Assembly (NCBI GenBank): GCA_035506295.1
Contig: DATJPR010000227.1
Location: 1 to 21,632 of the forward strand
Source: DATJPR01 sp035506295
Lineage (GTDB): Bacteria > Bacteroidota > Ignavibacteria > UBA10030 > UBA6906
DNA: 21,632 bases
Direction of reading: 5' to 3'
Part shown: piece by piece, positions 6,889 through 14,494 of the stretch
Layout: every line of letters begins with the position of its first letter
Position numbering within the stretch: the stretch's first letter is position 1
Program-made: the position numbers and the translations under genes
The notes under the pieces: generated by a model
The model's database searches: none
Seen by the model: the letters and a program-made list of their open reading frames with translations, nothing else
Told to the model about the DNA's origin: nothing

Positions 6889-8691
6889 ATGGCCCCAAAA
6901 ACGCATGAACCGGTTCCATCCATCTCTCTGCTCGGAGATTTCACCACTGATAAAAGAGTGCTCCTGCTCTCCTTAATGGCCCTTGTGATCGGAGCCATGT
7001 GTTCCGTCGTGGCGTGGGGATTGATTGCCCTCATCGCCGCCATTTCGAATCTCTCGTTCTTCCAGAACTTCTCCACGGCATATCATCCTCCTTCGACGAC
7101 ACAGCTCGGCTGGATACTGATCGCCGTGCCGGTCGTCGGCGGGATCATCGTCGGACTGATGGCACGATACGGGTCCGACCGCATCAGGGGACACGGAATC
7201 CCGGAGGCCCTCGAGTCGATCCTGATCGGCCGGAGCAAAATGAGTCTGCGCGTTGCGATTCTCAAGCCGGTCTCCTCCGCCGTCTCCATTGGGACTGGTG
7301 GACCGTTCGGTGCGGAAGGGCCGATCATCATGACCGGTGGCGCGTTCGGTTCGCTCTTCGCCCAGCTCTTTCATCTTTCACCCGCCGAAAGGAAAACGCT
7401 CCTTGTCGCTGGCGCGGCAGGAGGAATGGCCGCGGTCTTCAACGCGCCTGTTGCGGCTGTTCTTCTCTCGGTCGAGCTTCTCCTGTTCGAGTGGAAGCCA
7501 CGCTCTTTCATTCCGGTAGCCGTTGCCGCGGCCACGGCGTCCGTTCTTCGGGGACCGCTGCTCGGGCAGGGACCGATCTTCCCGACGGTGCCGCACGCCG
7601 GAGCGACCTGGCAAATGCTGATCATGGGCGCCGGCGTGGGAGTTCTCGCCGGCCTCCTCTCAAGCGTGCTGACGCTCGCGGTGTATTTTTGTGAGGATTC
7701 GTTTCAACGGCTTCCCATCCACTGGATGTGGTGGCCGGCGCTCGGCGGACTCGCGGTCGGCATCGGCGGTATGGTCGATCCTCGGATTCTCGGCATCGGG
7801 TACGACACGATTCACTCCCTGCTCCGCGGCGATCTCGGGGGAGGCTCTTCAGCGGGACTTCTCTTGATGAAGAGTCTGGTCTGGGCGATTGCGCTCGGTT
7901 CGGGCACATCAGGCGGCGTCCTTGCCCCGCTGCTCATCATCGGCGGGTCTCTCGGTGCCTTCGTCGGAGGGTGGATCTCCCCCGGCGCCACGGGGATCTG
8001 GGCGCTTGCGGCCATGGCGGCGGTCATGGGTGGGACCATGCGATCGCCGCTGACTGCGATGATCTTTTCGCTCGAACTGACGCATGATGTCAACGCGCTC
8101 CCGCTTCTCCTCGTTGCAACCATCGCGGCGCATACGGTGACCGTGCTTCTCATGCGGAGGTCGATCCTGACGGAAAAGGTGGTGCGCCGGGGCTACCATG
8201 TTGCGCGCGAATACAGCATCGATCCGCTCGTCCGCGTGCGGGTCGGGGACGTGATGGATGCCGGGCCGTTCTCGATCCCCGCGGGCATGACGATCGGGGA
8301 GCTCGCAAAGCTCATCGCGGACGGTGCCATGCCGTACGTCAGGCATCTGGGGATTCCGATCGTCGACGAATCAGGATCGCTCGTCGGCATCATCACGCGC
8401 GGCGACCTCATGAATGCGTTGAAGCTGTATCCCGATGGCAACACACCCGTCATCGAAGCCGGGACGCGCGAGCCCGTCGTTGCTTATCCGGATGAACCGC
8501 TCAGCGATGCGGTCTCGCGCATGGCACATCACAATGTCGGCCGGCTTCCGGTGGTCGAAAACAACGGAAGCCGAAATGTCGTGGGATACCTCGGGAGATC
8601 CGCAATACTTGCCGCCCGTCAGCGGCTCCTCGAGGAAGAATCGGCACGGGAACCCGGATGGCTGCAATCCGGTCCGCAGACCTCGCCTTGA
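6889..8691 (+). CDS. CLC-family anion channel/transporter with CBS domains
   Basis: This 600-residue inner-membrane protein has a CLC core (about 20-430) and two C-terminal CBS repeats (about 450-580), as in many bacterial CLC proteins that bind adenine nucleotides. CLC signatures in order are GHGIP (101-105), GTGGPFGAEGP (135-145) with the gating glutamate E143, FNAP (184-187) before helix LLSVEL, and GSGTSGGVLAP (337-347). By eye, the position of the internal proton glutamate of E. coli ClcA (E203) is leucine (L197), the central tyrosine (Y445) position is leucine (L427), and the anion-coordinating serine of GSGIP is histidine (H102). Chloride/proton coupling therefore cannot be assumed. 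The start ATG at 6889 has a purine-rich AAGGAAAGGA rather far upstream. It lies 78 bp after the AIF-like gene on the same strand. Confidence 0.93.
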   Translation: MAPKTHEPVPSISLLGDFTTDKRVLLLSLMALVIGAMCSVVAWGLIALIAAISNLSFFQNFSTAYHPPSTTQLGWILIAVPVVGGIIVGLMARYGSDRIRGHGIPEALESILIGRSKMSLRVAILKPVSSAVSIGTGGPFGAEGPIIMTGGAFGSLFAQLFHLSPAERKTLLVAGAAGGMAAVFNAPVAAVLLSVELLLFEWKPRSFIPVAVAAATASVLRGPLLGQGPIFPTVPHAGATWQMLIMGAGVGVLAGLLSSVLTLAVYFCEDSFQRLPIHWMWWPALGGLAVGIGGMVDPRILGIGYDTIHSLLRGDLGGGSSAGLLLMKSLVWAIALGSGTSGGVLAPLLIIGGSLGAFVGGWISPGATGIWALAAMAAVMGGTMRSPLTAMIFSLELTHDVNALPLLLVATIAAHTVTVLLMRRSILTEKVVRRGYHVAREYSIDPLVRVRVGDVMDAGPFSIPAGMTIGELAKLIADGAMPYVRHLGIPIVDESGSLVGIITRGDLMNALKLYPDGNTPVIEAGTREPVVAYPDEPLSDAVSRMAHHNVGRLPVVENNGSRNVVGYLGRSAILAARQRLLEEESAREPGWLQSGPQTSP

Positions 8692-8775
8692 TTTCAGATC
8701 GCGTTTCTTGTACCTTTTTTCTAAGAAAAGTGCTTTGCGTTCACGACGCGAGATACCGGTGCGACAATGACGAAA

Positions 8776-8831
8776 TGGGCGGACGTCGGTCAAGGCGTCG
8801 CCCCAAGCACGTCTGATCAGGTATCCGCCCA
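8776..8831 (+). other. Possible structured leader before CorC-type gene
   Basis: Within the 151-bp gap 8692-8842 an 8-base arm TGGGCGGA (8776-8783) is exactly complementary to TCCGCCCA (8824-8831). Smaller internal complementarities, such as GGCG/CGCC near 8794-8802, lie between the arms. The right arm ends beside the purine patch AGGG that serves as ribosome-binding site for the gene starting at 8843, so folding could affect translation. I do not recognise a known Mg2+ or other riboswitch consensus here. This could be chance in GC-rich DNA. Confidence 0.25.
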
Positions 8832-8842
8832 GGGTACACGGA

Positions 8843-10165
8843 ATGAGCGTTCTGGAGAATCTTGTCGAATTCGGCGGCATCCTTTGCCTTATTCTTGTCA
8901 ACGGGTTCTTTGTTGCCGCAGAGTTTGCCATCGTCAAGGTTCGCTCGACCCAGATCGAGCCGCTGCTGAAGGGTGGCAACAAGCACGCACAGCTAGCCCA
9001 TCATGTCATTACGCACCTCGACACGTATCTCTCGGCAACGCAGCTCGGCATCACCTTCACGAGCCTGGGACTCGGATGGCTTGGCCAACCGTTCGTCGCC
9101 GAGCGGATCGTCAGCTTCATCGCATGGTCGGGCATCCCCGCGAGTCCGCTGATTTCCACCGCGTGCGCGATCGTCAGCTTCATCGCCATCACTTTTCTGC
9201 TGATCGTCTTCGGCGAGCTGGGCCCGAGGTTCCTTGCCATACCCAACGCCGCCCGGATTGCGTTGTTGTTCTCCGGCCCGTTGCACCTGTTCTATCTTGT
9301 CTTTCGACCGTTCATCCGGCTCCTGAGAGGGAGTGCCACGATGCTTCTCCGGTGGATCGGCATCACCCCGATCCATGAAGCGGAGGTCGCCCATTCGGAG
9401 GAAGAGCTGCGCCTTCTGCTGGGCCGCGGCGTACAGTCGTCATCCCTCGGGCGGGCGATATCCCTCAACGCGTTCGAGCTGCGCTCCCGATCGATCCGTG
9501 AAATCATGGTGCCGAGGACCAGGGTGGTGTTCCTTTCAACAACGGACACTCTCGAGCGCAGCGTCGCCACCGCCCTCGATAATCAGTTTACGCGATACCC
9601 CCTTTGCGAAAAAGACCTCGACCATGTTCTCGGGATGGTGCATCTCCAGGAGCTCTTTCGCCTGAAAGGGGAGACGGGGAGCGGCGACCGGCTCGTCTCG
9701 ATCAAGCGAGACATGCTCTTCGTCCCGGAAACGATGAACCTCGAGCGCCTGTTGAAGGTCTTTCTCACCAAGCGCAGGTTGATGGCGATTGTCGTCGACG
9801 AATACGGGGGCACGGCGGGGCTGATCACGCTGGAAAACGTTCTCGAAGAGCTGGTGGGCGACATCTGGGACGAGTTTGACACGGACCAGCCCGAAGTGAA
9901 AAAAGTCGGCGAGCACGAATTTGTGGTCGACGGGTCGATGTCGCTGCATGACTTCTCCCGGAGGTTCAACATTGCCCCCGTGCCGCGCGATGTTGTGACC
10001 GTCAGTGGGTACGTCATCCAGCTCCTCGGGAAGGTTCCGGAGAAGGGGGCGGCGTTCGCCTTCGGGGATTGGTCGGGCGTCGTCGAATCGATGGATGGCA
10101 AACGGGTGCGGGCGCTTCGCCTCCGGGCGCGGGTTCCCGCCGGATCCTTGACGGGAGGGGGATGA
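8843..10165 (+). CDS. CNNM/CorC-type membrane protein (DUF21-CBS-CorC_HlyC)
   Basis: This 440-residue inner-membrane protein is of the hemolysin-C/CorC/CNNM type, a family linked to Mg2+/Co2+ or other divalent-cation efflux and homeostasis. A DUF21 transmembrane domain spans about 1-190, with the conserved start LILVNGFFVAAEFAIVKVR, the segment YLSATQLGITFTSLGLGWLG, and FGELGPR (123-129) where most relatives have GELxPK. Two CBS motifs follow (about 215-340): IMVPRTRV, RYPLCE, DEYGGTAGLITLEN and EELVGDIWDEFD. A CorC_HlyC domain ends the protein (about 350-430). ATG at 8843 is preceded by AGGG about 8 bases upstream. It follows the CLC gene by 151 bp and overlaps the next gene by 4 bp (ATGA). 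The transported ion cannot be read from sequence. Confidence 0.92.
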   Translation: MSVLENLVEFGGILCLILVNGFFVAAEFAIVKVRSTQIEPLLKGGNKHAQLAHHVITHLDTYLSATQLGITFTSLGLGWLGQPFVAERIVSFIAWSGIPASPLISTACAIVSFIAITFLLIVFGELGPRFLAIPNAARIALLFSGPLHLFYLVFRPFIRLLRGSATMLLRWIGITPIHEAEVAHSEEELRLLLGRGVQSSSLGRAISLNAFELRSRSIREIMVPRTRVVFLSTTDTLERSVATALDNQFTRYPLCEKDLDHVLGMVHLQELFRLKGETGSGDRLVSIKRDMLFVPETMNLERLLKVFLTKRRLMAIVVDEYGGTAGLITLENVLEELVGDIWDEFDTDQPEVKKVGEHEFVVDGSMSLHDFSRRFNIAPVPRDVVTVSGYVIQLLGKVPEKGAAFAFGDWSGVVESMDGKRVRALRLRARVPAGSLTGGG

Positions 10166-10878
10166 GCATGGCGGGACAGCGACTGAGAATCATCGCGGTA
10201 CTCGTGGTCATGGCGGCGACGGAGGTGTTCGCGCAGTATGACGAGCCTCGCGAGTATCAGCCGACGGAGCTCCGGGCGCTGTCGGCCGGGCTCTCCGCCA
10301 TCGAGTTCAGACCGAGGGCCTCCGACGCGGCGTCAGACACCGCCGGCATTCAGTTCCGGACGTTGATGCCGGTCCTGGATTTTCGCAACGGGTTGATGGA
10401 CATCTATTTCGGCTATTCGCGCTTCACGCAGAGCGACGTTTCGCATCCGGCAATCCTCGCGGGTATCAACGTGGGCACCGAGGTCCCGATGCTCGGGCAT
10501 CGTTCGTCGGCGCTTCTGCTCCCGGTCGTGATCGCCGCTGATTTCACACGGGCCGATGCGTCCGGCGCATCCAGGAACAGTTTCAATGTGGCAAGCATCG
10601 GCCTGGGGCTGGGACTGAAGTATCGGATCGTCAACCGCTCCGTGGACGGTTGGGTCTCCACCATCGCGGTGGCGCACTATTCCACGGCGGGGTTCAGCGT
10701 CAACACCGGCTTCTCTGCCGCCTTTCTCGCGGAGGTTATGGCGTACTTTCCCGAGGTGCCCATCGGCGAAGGAGTGTCCGTCGGCTACCGTTTCCGCTAT
10801 CAGACCTGGTCGATGCAGAATGCCTCCGTCAATTATCGCATGATCGTTCACGGGCCGTCCGTCGGGATCGCCTTTTGA
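10162..10878 (+). CDS. Secreted, probable outer-membrane beta-barrel protein
   Basis: This 238-residue protein has a clear Sec signal peptide (RLRIIAVLVVMAATEVFA, cleavage before QYDEP). The mature part consists of alternating polar/hydrophobic stretches with frequent Gly and aromatic residues (IYFGYSRF, VASIGLGLGLKYRI, GYRFRYQTW). It ends GPSVGIAF; a C-terminal phenylalanine is the usual end signal of outer-membrane barrel strands. There are no cytoplasmic-membrane helices besides the signal peptide. I do not recognise a named family. ATG at 10162 overlaps the CorC-type stop (ATGA); ATG at 10168 is an alternative, and both sit behind a GGGAGGGGG patch. Coupling to the CorC-type gene and nearness to the sensor kinase suggest an envelope role. 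Confidence 0.8.
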   Translation: MSMAGQRLRIIAVLVVMAATEVFAQYDEPREYQPTELRALSAGLSAIEFRPRASDAASDTAGIQFRTLMPVLDFRNGLMDIYFGYSRFTQSDVSHPAILAGINVGTEVPMLGHRSSALLLPVVIAADFTRADASGASRNSFNVASIGLGLGLKYRIVNRSVDGWVSTIAVAHYSTAGFSVNTGFSAAFLAEVMAYFPEVPIGEGVSVGYRFRYQTWSMQNASVNYRMIVHGPSVGIAF

Positions 10879-10883
10879 CGGGC

Positions 10884-10904
10884 GGCTGCGCGTGGGCGCG
10901 CACC
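10884..10904 (+). other. GC-rich hairpin between barrel gene and kinase gene
   Basis: TGCGCG (10887-10892) and CGCGCA (10897-10902) form a perfect 6-bp stem around TGGG. Two more G-C pairs are possible if C10886 is bulged. It sits 6 bases after the stop of the barrel gene and about 30 before the kinase start. No T-run follows, so it is not a standard Rho-independent terminator. It could protect a transcript end or do nothing. Confidence 0.3.
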
Positions 10905-10932
10905 AACTGACTGCTCCTCCAAGGACGCAGCG

Positions 10933-12822
10933 ATGATCGGCTCCATTAGAACAAAACTTGTCCTCACCTTCACCTGCCTGATCTTTCTCAGCCTCGGCTC
11001 GAGTTTCTGGTCGGTCTATAACTTCTATGCCCTCTCCTCCGCGGTGTCGACGATCCTCAACGAGAATTATCAGAGCGTTCTCGCCGCGGAGAACATGATG
11101 AAGTCGCTTGAACGGCAGGACAACGCGCTGTTGATCGCCAGCGAAGGAGAGTCGCCATCGTCGGGAGGCGTTGTTGAAAACAAGGATCTCTTCCGGGACT
11201 ACAACGCGAACCGGGACGCCTTCTACTACTGGTATAACCAGGCGGGCCGGATCGGGAATGTCCCGCATCAGATTCCGCTGCGGGACTCCATCCAGAACGC
11301 CTATCAGCGCTACACCGCGCAGGCCGATCTGATGAACGGCCGCATCGCCCAGGGAGCCTTCGGCGATGCCAAGCTCTATTATTACGACATGGTACGCCCG
11401 CTGTCCAATCAGCTCCGCGAGCTGTGCCTCCGGCTGTTCGAGCTGAACCAGGCGAGCATGTTTGAAGCGCTGCCGCGCGCGCACGCGATCGCGAACCAGA
11501 CCGCCTACGGCACCATGCTCATGTCGTTCGTGGCGCTCGTCCTCAGCATCATAGCGATGCTCTGGTTGACCCGCGTGTTCATCACCCCGGCGGAACAACT
11601 CACCGACCGCGTCAAGCAGATCGGCGCCGGGAAGCTCGATCTGAAGATCGATGTGCGCTCGGACGACGAAATCGGCCAGCTGAGCAAGGAATTCAACAAG
11701 ATGACCGAGCGGCTCATGCGGTATGAGCAGCTGAACATCGAGCAGATTCTCGCCGAGAAGCGGAAGTCGGAGGCGATCGTCGACCGCATCTCCGACGGCC
11801 TCATCATGACCGACGCGTCCATGGTGATCCTGCATGCCAACACCGTGATGACCGAGCTGTGCTGCGACACCTCCCGGGACGTGATCGGCAGGTCGATGAC
11901 CGACGTGGTGCACGATGCGCGCGTGAAGCGGATGCTCCGCGACTGCTACGAAGGAAAAGAGCAGCAGCTCAGCCCCCGGACGCAATATGTGGAGTTCGAG
12001 AGGAACGGCGTGCGCTCGTACTACCGGCCGCGCCTCACCAAGATCACCGACAGCGAGGGGGTTCTCACCGGCGTTTTGATGGTGCTGCAGGACGTCACGC
12101 AGTTCCGGGAACTGGATCACATGAAGTCCGACTTCATTGCAACACTCTCGCATGAATTCCGGACCCCGCTGACGTCGATCAACATGAGCGTCGACATCCT
12201 GAACCAGGAAATCCTCGGATCGTTGAACGAACGGCAGAAGGAGCTGATCAACTCCACGAAGGAGGACTGCTATCGCCTGACGAAGCTGGCCCGCGAGCTT
12301 CTCCAGCTTTCGAAGCTCGAATCCGGGAAGCTGGAACTGAAGAACGAAGAGCTGGATGTCGCCGGCGTGATCGACTTCTCGTTGCAGCCTCTCCGGTTGC
12401 CGTTCGCCGAGAAAGGCATCAGGCTTGATGTCGCCGCCGATGCCGATCTCCCCCGGATCATGGCGGACGAGCAGCAGATTTCGTGGGTGATCAGCAATCT
12501 CGCGACGAACGCGCTCAAGCACACCGAGGCGGGCGGCACAGTGACCGTCCGCGCCCGCGCGGAGAACGGCGTCCTCGTCATCGATGTCGAGGACACGGGG
12601 CACGGCATCGCCCCCGAGAACCTCGACAAAATCTTCGACAAGTTTGTCCAGGTGAAGCACACGTCGGACCAGACGCCGGGGAGCGTCGGTCTCGGTCTTG
12701 CGATCGCGAAGGAGATTGTTGAGTTGTACGGCGGGAAGATCCGGGTCGTAAGCACGATGGGGAAAGGGAGCACCTTCACGTTCACGCTTCCCCTGCACCA
12801 CGTCGACAGCCCTGCAGTCTAA
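10933..12822 (+). CDS. Sensor histidine kinase, KinB-like (HAMP-PAS-HisKA-HATPase)
   Basis: This is a 629-residue inner-membrane sensor kinase. TM1 (about 9-31) and TM2 (about 194-214) flank a periplasmic, mostly helical domain of about 160 residues like that of Pseudomonas KinB-type kinases. HAMP follows (about 215-267; DDEIGQLSKEFNKM), then PAS (about 275-390; RISDGLIMTDASMVILHAN). The HisKA H-box has the phospho-accepting H407 in SHEFRTPL. The ATPase domain has N526 (SNLATNALKH), DTGHG (554-558) and GLGLA (586-590). All catalytic boxes are intact. ATG at 10933 is preceded by CAAGGA at suitable spacing. It lies 21 bp upstream of the sigma-54 activator gene, its evident partner. The stimulus is unknown; PAS and periplasmic domains allow both cytoplasmic and envelope signals. 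Confidence 0.95.
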   Translation: MIGSIRTKLVLTFTCLIFLSLGSSFWSVYNFYALSSAVSTILNENYQSVLAAENMMKSLERQDNALLIASEGESPSSGGVVENKDLFRDYNANRDAFYYWYNQAGRIGNVPHQIPLRDSIQNAYQRYTAQADLMNGRIAQGAFGDAKLYYYDMVRPLSNQLRELCLRLFELNQASMFEALPRAHAIANQTAYGTMLMSFVALVLSIIAMLWLTRVFITPAEQLTDRVKQIGAGKLDLKIDVRSDDEIGQLSKEFNKMTERLMRYEQLNIEQILAEKRKSEAIVDRISDGLIMTDASMVILHANTVMTELCCDTSRDVIGRSMTDVVHDARVKRMLRDCYEGKEQQLSPRTQYVEFERNGVRSYYRPRLTKITDSEGVLTGVLMVLQDVTQFRELDHMKSDFIATLSHEFRTPLTSINMSVDILNQEILGSLNERQKELINSTKEDCYRLTKLARELLQLSKLESGKLELKNEELDVAGVIDFSLQPLRLPFAEKGIRLDVAADADLPRIMADEQQISWVISNLATNALKHTEAGGTVTVRARAENGVLVIDVEDTGHGIAPENLDKIFDKFVQVKHTSDQTPGSVGLGLAIAKEIVELYGGKIRVVSTMGKGSTFTFTLPLHHVDSPAV

Positions 12823-12843
12823 TACCGGAGACGTTCATCCTTC

Positions 12844-14163
12844 ATGGCCGCCCGCGCATCCGTTCTTCTCGTTGACGACGAACCGAACATCGTCCGGACA
12901 ATGACGATTTGCTTTCACGCTTCCGGGTTCGATGTCGAGTCGTTCACCGATCCCGTGCGGGCGCTCGAGACGATGCGCGAGCGATCGTTCGATCTCGGTT
13001 TTTTTGATTTGAAAATGGAGCCGATCGACGGCCTGCAGCTACTGCGGGAAGCCCGGCAGCTCGCGCCGGAGATGACGGTGACGCTGATGACGGCGCACGG
13101 AAGCATTAACTCGGCCGTCGAAGCGATCAAGAACGGCGCGTACGACTATCTGCAGAAGCCGTTCGAGTACACCGAGCTGCAAGTCTTCGCGGAGAAGGTG
13201 TACGAACATCACCGTCTCAAGACCGAGGTGCGCGAGCTGAGGGAGGAGTTGGCGCGGTTCTCCGAGAGCGGCGCGATTGTCACGCGCAGCGACAAGATGA
13301 AGAAAGTGATGGACCTCGCCCAGCAGGTGGCCGGAAGCAACATCACGGTCCTGATCGAAGGGGAGAGCGGCACGGGCAAGGAGCTCATTTCCCACTTCAT
13401 TCACCGGCAGAGCCAGCGGGCGGAGAAGCCGTTCATCACGGTCAACTGCACGGCGCTTGCAGAGGCGCTGCTCGAGTCCGAGCTGTTCGGTCACGTGAAG
13501 GGAGCATACACGGGCGCGGTGAAAGACCGGCAGGGGCGCTTCGAAGCGGCGGACGGCGGGTCGGTGTTCCTCGATGAGATCGGCGAGCTGGCGCCCGCGC
13601 TCCAGGCAAAGCTTCTCCGGTTTCTTCAGAGCAAGGAGTTCGAGCGGGTGGGAGAGACCGCCACCCGCAAAGTCGACGTCCGGGTGATCGCTGCGACGAA
13701 TAGGAACATTGAAGAGGAAGTGAAGAGCGGGCGGTTTCGTGAAGACCTGTATTACCGGTTGAACGCCGTGAAGCTGAAGCTCCCGCCGCTGCGCGAGCGG
13801 CCGGAAGACATTCCTTTGCTCGCCCATCACTTTCTCACGAAGTCCGGTGACACGGCCGAGATCGACGAAGAGACGATGAAGGCGCTCAGCGGGTATCCCT
13901 GGAAGGGGAACGTCCGCGAGCTGGAGAACGTTATGGAGCGTGCCGTGATTCTCTCGCGCGGGGGAACGGTCCATCTCCATCATCTGCCGGAGGAGTTTCA
14001 GACGTTCGTGAATTCTTCCAGCCGCATACCGTCGCTCGAGGAGGTGGAGCACCAGCACATCGTCAAAGTCCTCCGCGTCTCGCGCGACCTGGAAGAGGCC
14101 GCATCGATCCTCGGGATCGACCCGGCAACCCTCTGGCGAAAGAGGAAGCGGTACGGTCTGTGA
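12844..14163 (+). CDS. NtrC/AlgB-type sigma-54-dependent response regulator
   Basis: This 439-residue transcription activator is a receiver-AAA+-Fis protein. Receiver (about 5-120): acidic pair D11-D12, phospho-acceptor D55, T83 and K105. AAA+ domain (about 140-370): Walker A GESGTGKE (173-180), the sigma-54 contact loop GAYTGA (220-225; most relatives have GAFTGA), Walker B VFLDEIGEL (241-249), and ATNR (284-287) then FREDLYYRLN. The C-terminal Fis-type helix-turn-helix (about 415-437) is EEAASILGIDPATLWRKRKR. The domain order and the neighbouring KinB-like kinase recall the KinB/AlgB pair. GGAG lies 13 bases before the ATG, rather far. The first gene downstream has a sigma-54 promoter, making it the obvious target. 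Confidence 0.96.
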   Translation: MAARASVLLVDDEPNIVRTMTICFHASGFDVESFTDPVRALETMRERSFDLGFFDLKMEPIDGLQLLREARQLAPEMTVTLMTAHGSINSAVEAIKNGAYDYLQKPFEYTELQVFAEKVYEHHRLKTEVRELREELARFSESGAIVTRSDKMKKVMDLAQQVAGSNITVLIEGESGTGKELISHFIHRQSQRAEKPFITVNCTALAEALLESELFGHVKGAYTGAVKDRQGRFEAADGGSVFLDEIGELAPALQAKLLRFLQSKEFERVGETATRKVDVRVIAATNRNIEEEVKSGRFREDLYYRLNAVKLKLPPLRERPEDIPLLAHHFLTKSGDTAEIDEETMKALSGYPWKGNVRELENVMERAVILSRGGTVHLHHLPEEFQTFVNSSSRIPSLEEVEHQHIVKVLRVSRDLEEAASILGIDPATLWRKRKRYGL

Positions 14164-14245
14164 CCTTCACCGTTCGCCCTCGTTTGTTTTCGTCGATCGT
14201 TACGTTTTCCCGCATGATATTCTGTCCCCCTCCACAAAAATGTCT

Positions 14246-14256
14246 TGCAATTTGCA
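14246..14256. promoter_or_regulatory. Candidate activator-binding dyad 1
   Basis: TGCAA-T-TTGCA is a perfect inverted repeat with a single central base. Its centre lies about 197 bases upstream of the predicted sigma-54 transcription start, within the range of enhancer sites. It shares TTGCA/TGCAA half-sites with the dyad at 14321-14333. It was found by eye and has no independent support. Confidence 0.4.
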
Positions 14257-14266
14257 CGACCCGGAA

Positions 14267-14276
14267 AATGCGCATT
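14267..14276. promoter_or_regulatory. Candidate activator-binding palindrome 2
   Basis: AATGCGCATT is a perfect 10-base palindrome and is followed at once by GCAT. It lies 10 bases after dyad 1. It may be part of a composite site or coincidental. Confidence 0.3.
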
Positions 14277-14320
14277 GCATACGCAGGTGCGAAGGTCGTT
14301 TGGAATGACAGAGTTTTGGG

Positions 14321-14333
14321 TTGCAGATTGCAA
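14321..14333. promoter_or_regulatory. Candidate activator-binding dyad 3
   Basis: TTGCA-GAT-TGCAA is a perfect inverted repeat with a 3-base centre. It is centred about 121 bases upstream of the predicted start and 76 bases from dyad 1. The repeated TTGCA/TGCAA half-sites in two dyads make this the best enhancer candidate for the Fis-type domain of the regulator encoded upstream. Confidence 0.45.
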
Positions 14334-14420
14334 TCTTAAGGCGAACACACTGTTCCTTCTCCAAAAAGTTGACCAATCCAGAATGTTTTCGAAGGTTTTC
14401 GAGGGAATAGTCGGAAGGTT

Positions 14421-14436
14421 TTGGCACTGACCTTGC
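14421..14436 (+). promoter_or_regulatory. Sigma-54 (-24/-12) promoter
   Basis: TTGGCAC (14421-14427), five bases and TTGC (14433-14436) give the invariant GG-N10-GC spacing of sigma-54 promoters, with all core bases of TGGCAC-N5-TTGC matched. Transcription should begin near 14448, leaving a 47-base leader before the STAS ATG at 14495. A sigma-54 activator is encoded directly upstream. Ten fixed bases would be expected about 0.04 times by chance in both strands of this window. Confidence 0.88.
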
Positions 14437-14494
14437 CGAAGATCTGAGCACAATCCAGTACCACGTCTCCAGAGATCAGATTCCAGGAGGGCCC

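Larger units (their letters stand above)
14164..14494 (+). promoter_or_regulatory. 331-bp regulatory region between regulator and STAS genes
   Basis: No credible gene lies here. It is visibly more AT-rich than the flanking genes and carries a sigma-54 promoter near its right end, with several short dyads 90-180 bp further upstream, the usual layout of an enhancer-dependent promoter. I see no Rho-independent terminator after the regulator stop. The ribosome-binding site AGGAGG (14485-14490) of the STAS gene closes it. Confidence 0.8.

Noticed and set aside
8717..8729. TTTTCT-A-AGAAAA dyad after the CLC gene as a terminator
   Set aside because: The stem is all A/T but one pair, and no separate T-run follows; it is too weak to call.
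10333..12801. Very long open frame (822 codons) on the minus strand
   Set aside because: It lies opposite the barrel-protein and histidine-kinase genes, both with clear domains or signals. Its translation is low-complexity, rich in Arg, Asp, His and Val without any motif, as expected of the antisense frame of GC-rich coding DNA.
13039..14058. 339-codon minus-strand open frame
   Set aside because: It is antisense to the sigma-54 activator, whose motifs are continuous; its translation looks like a codon-bias shadow.
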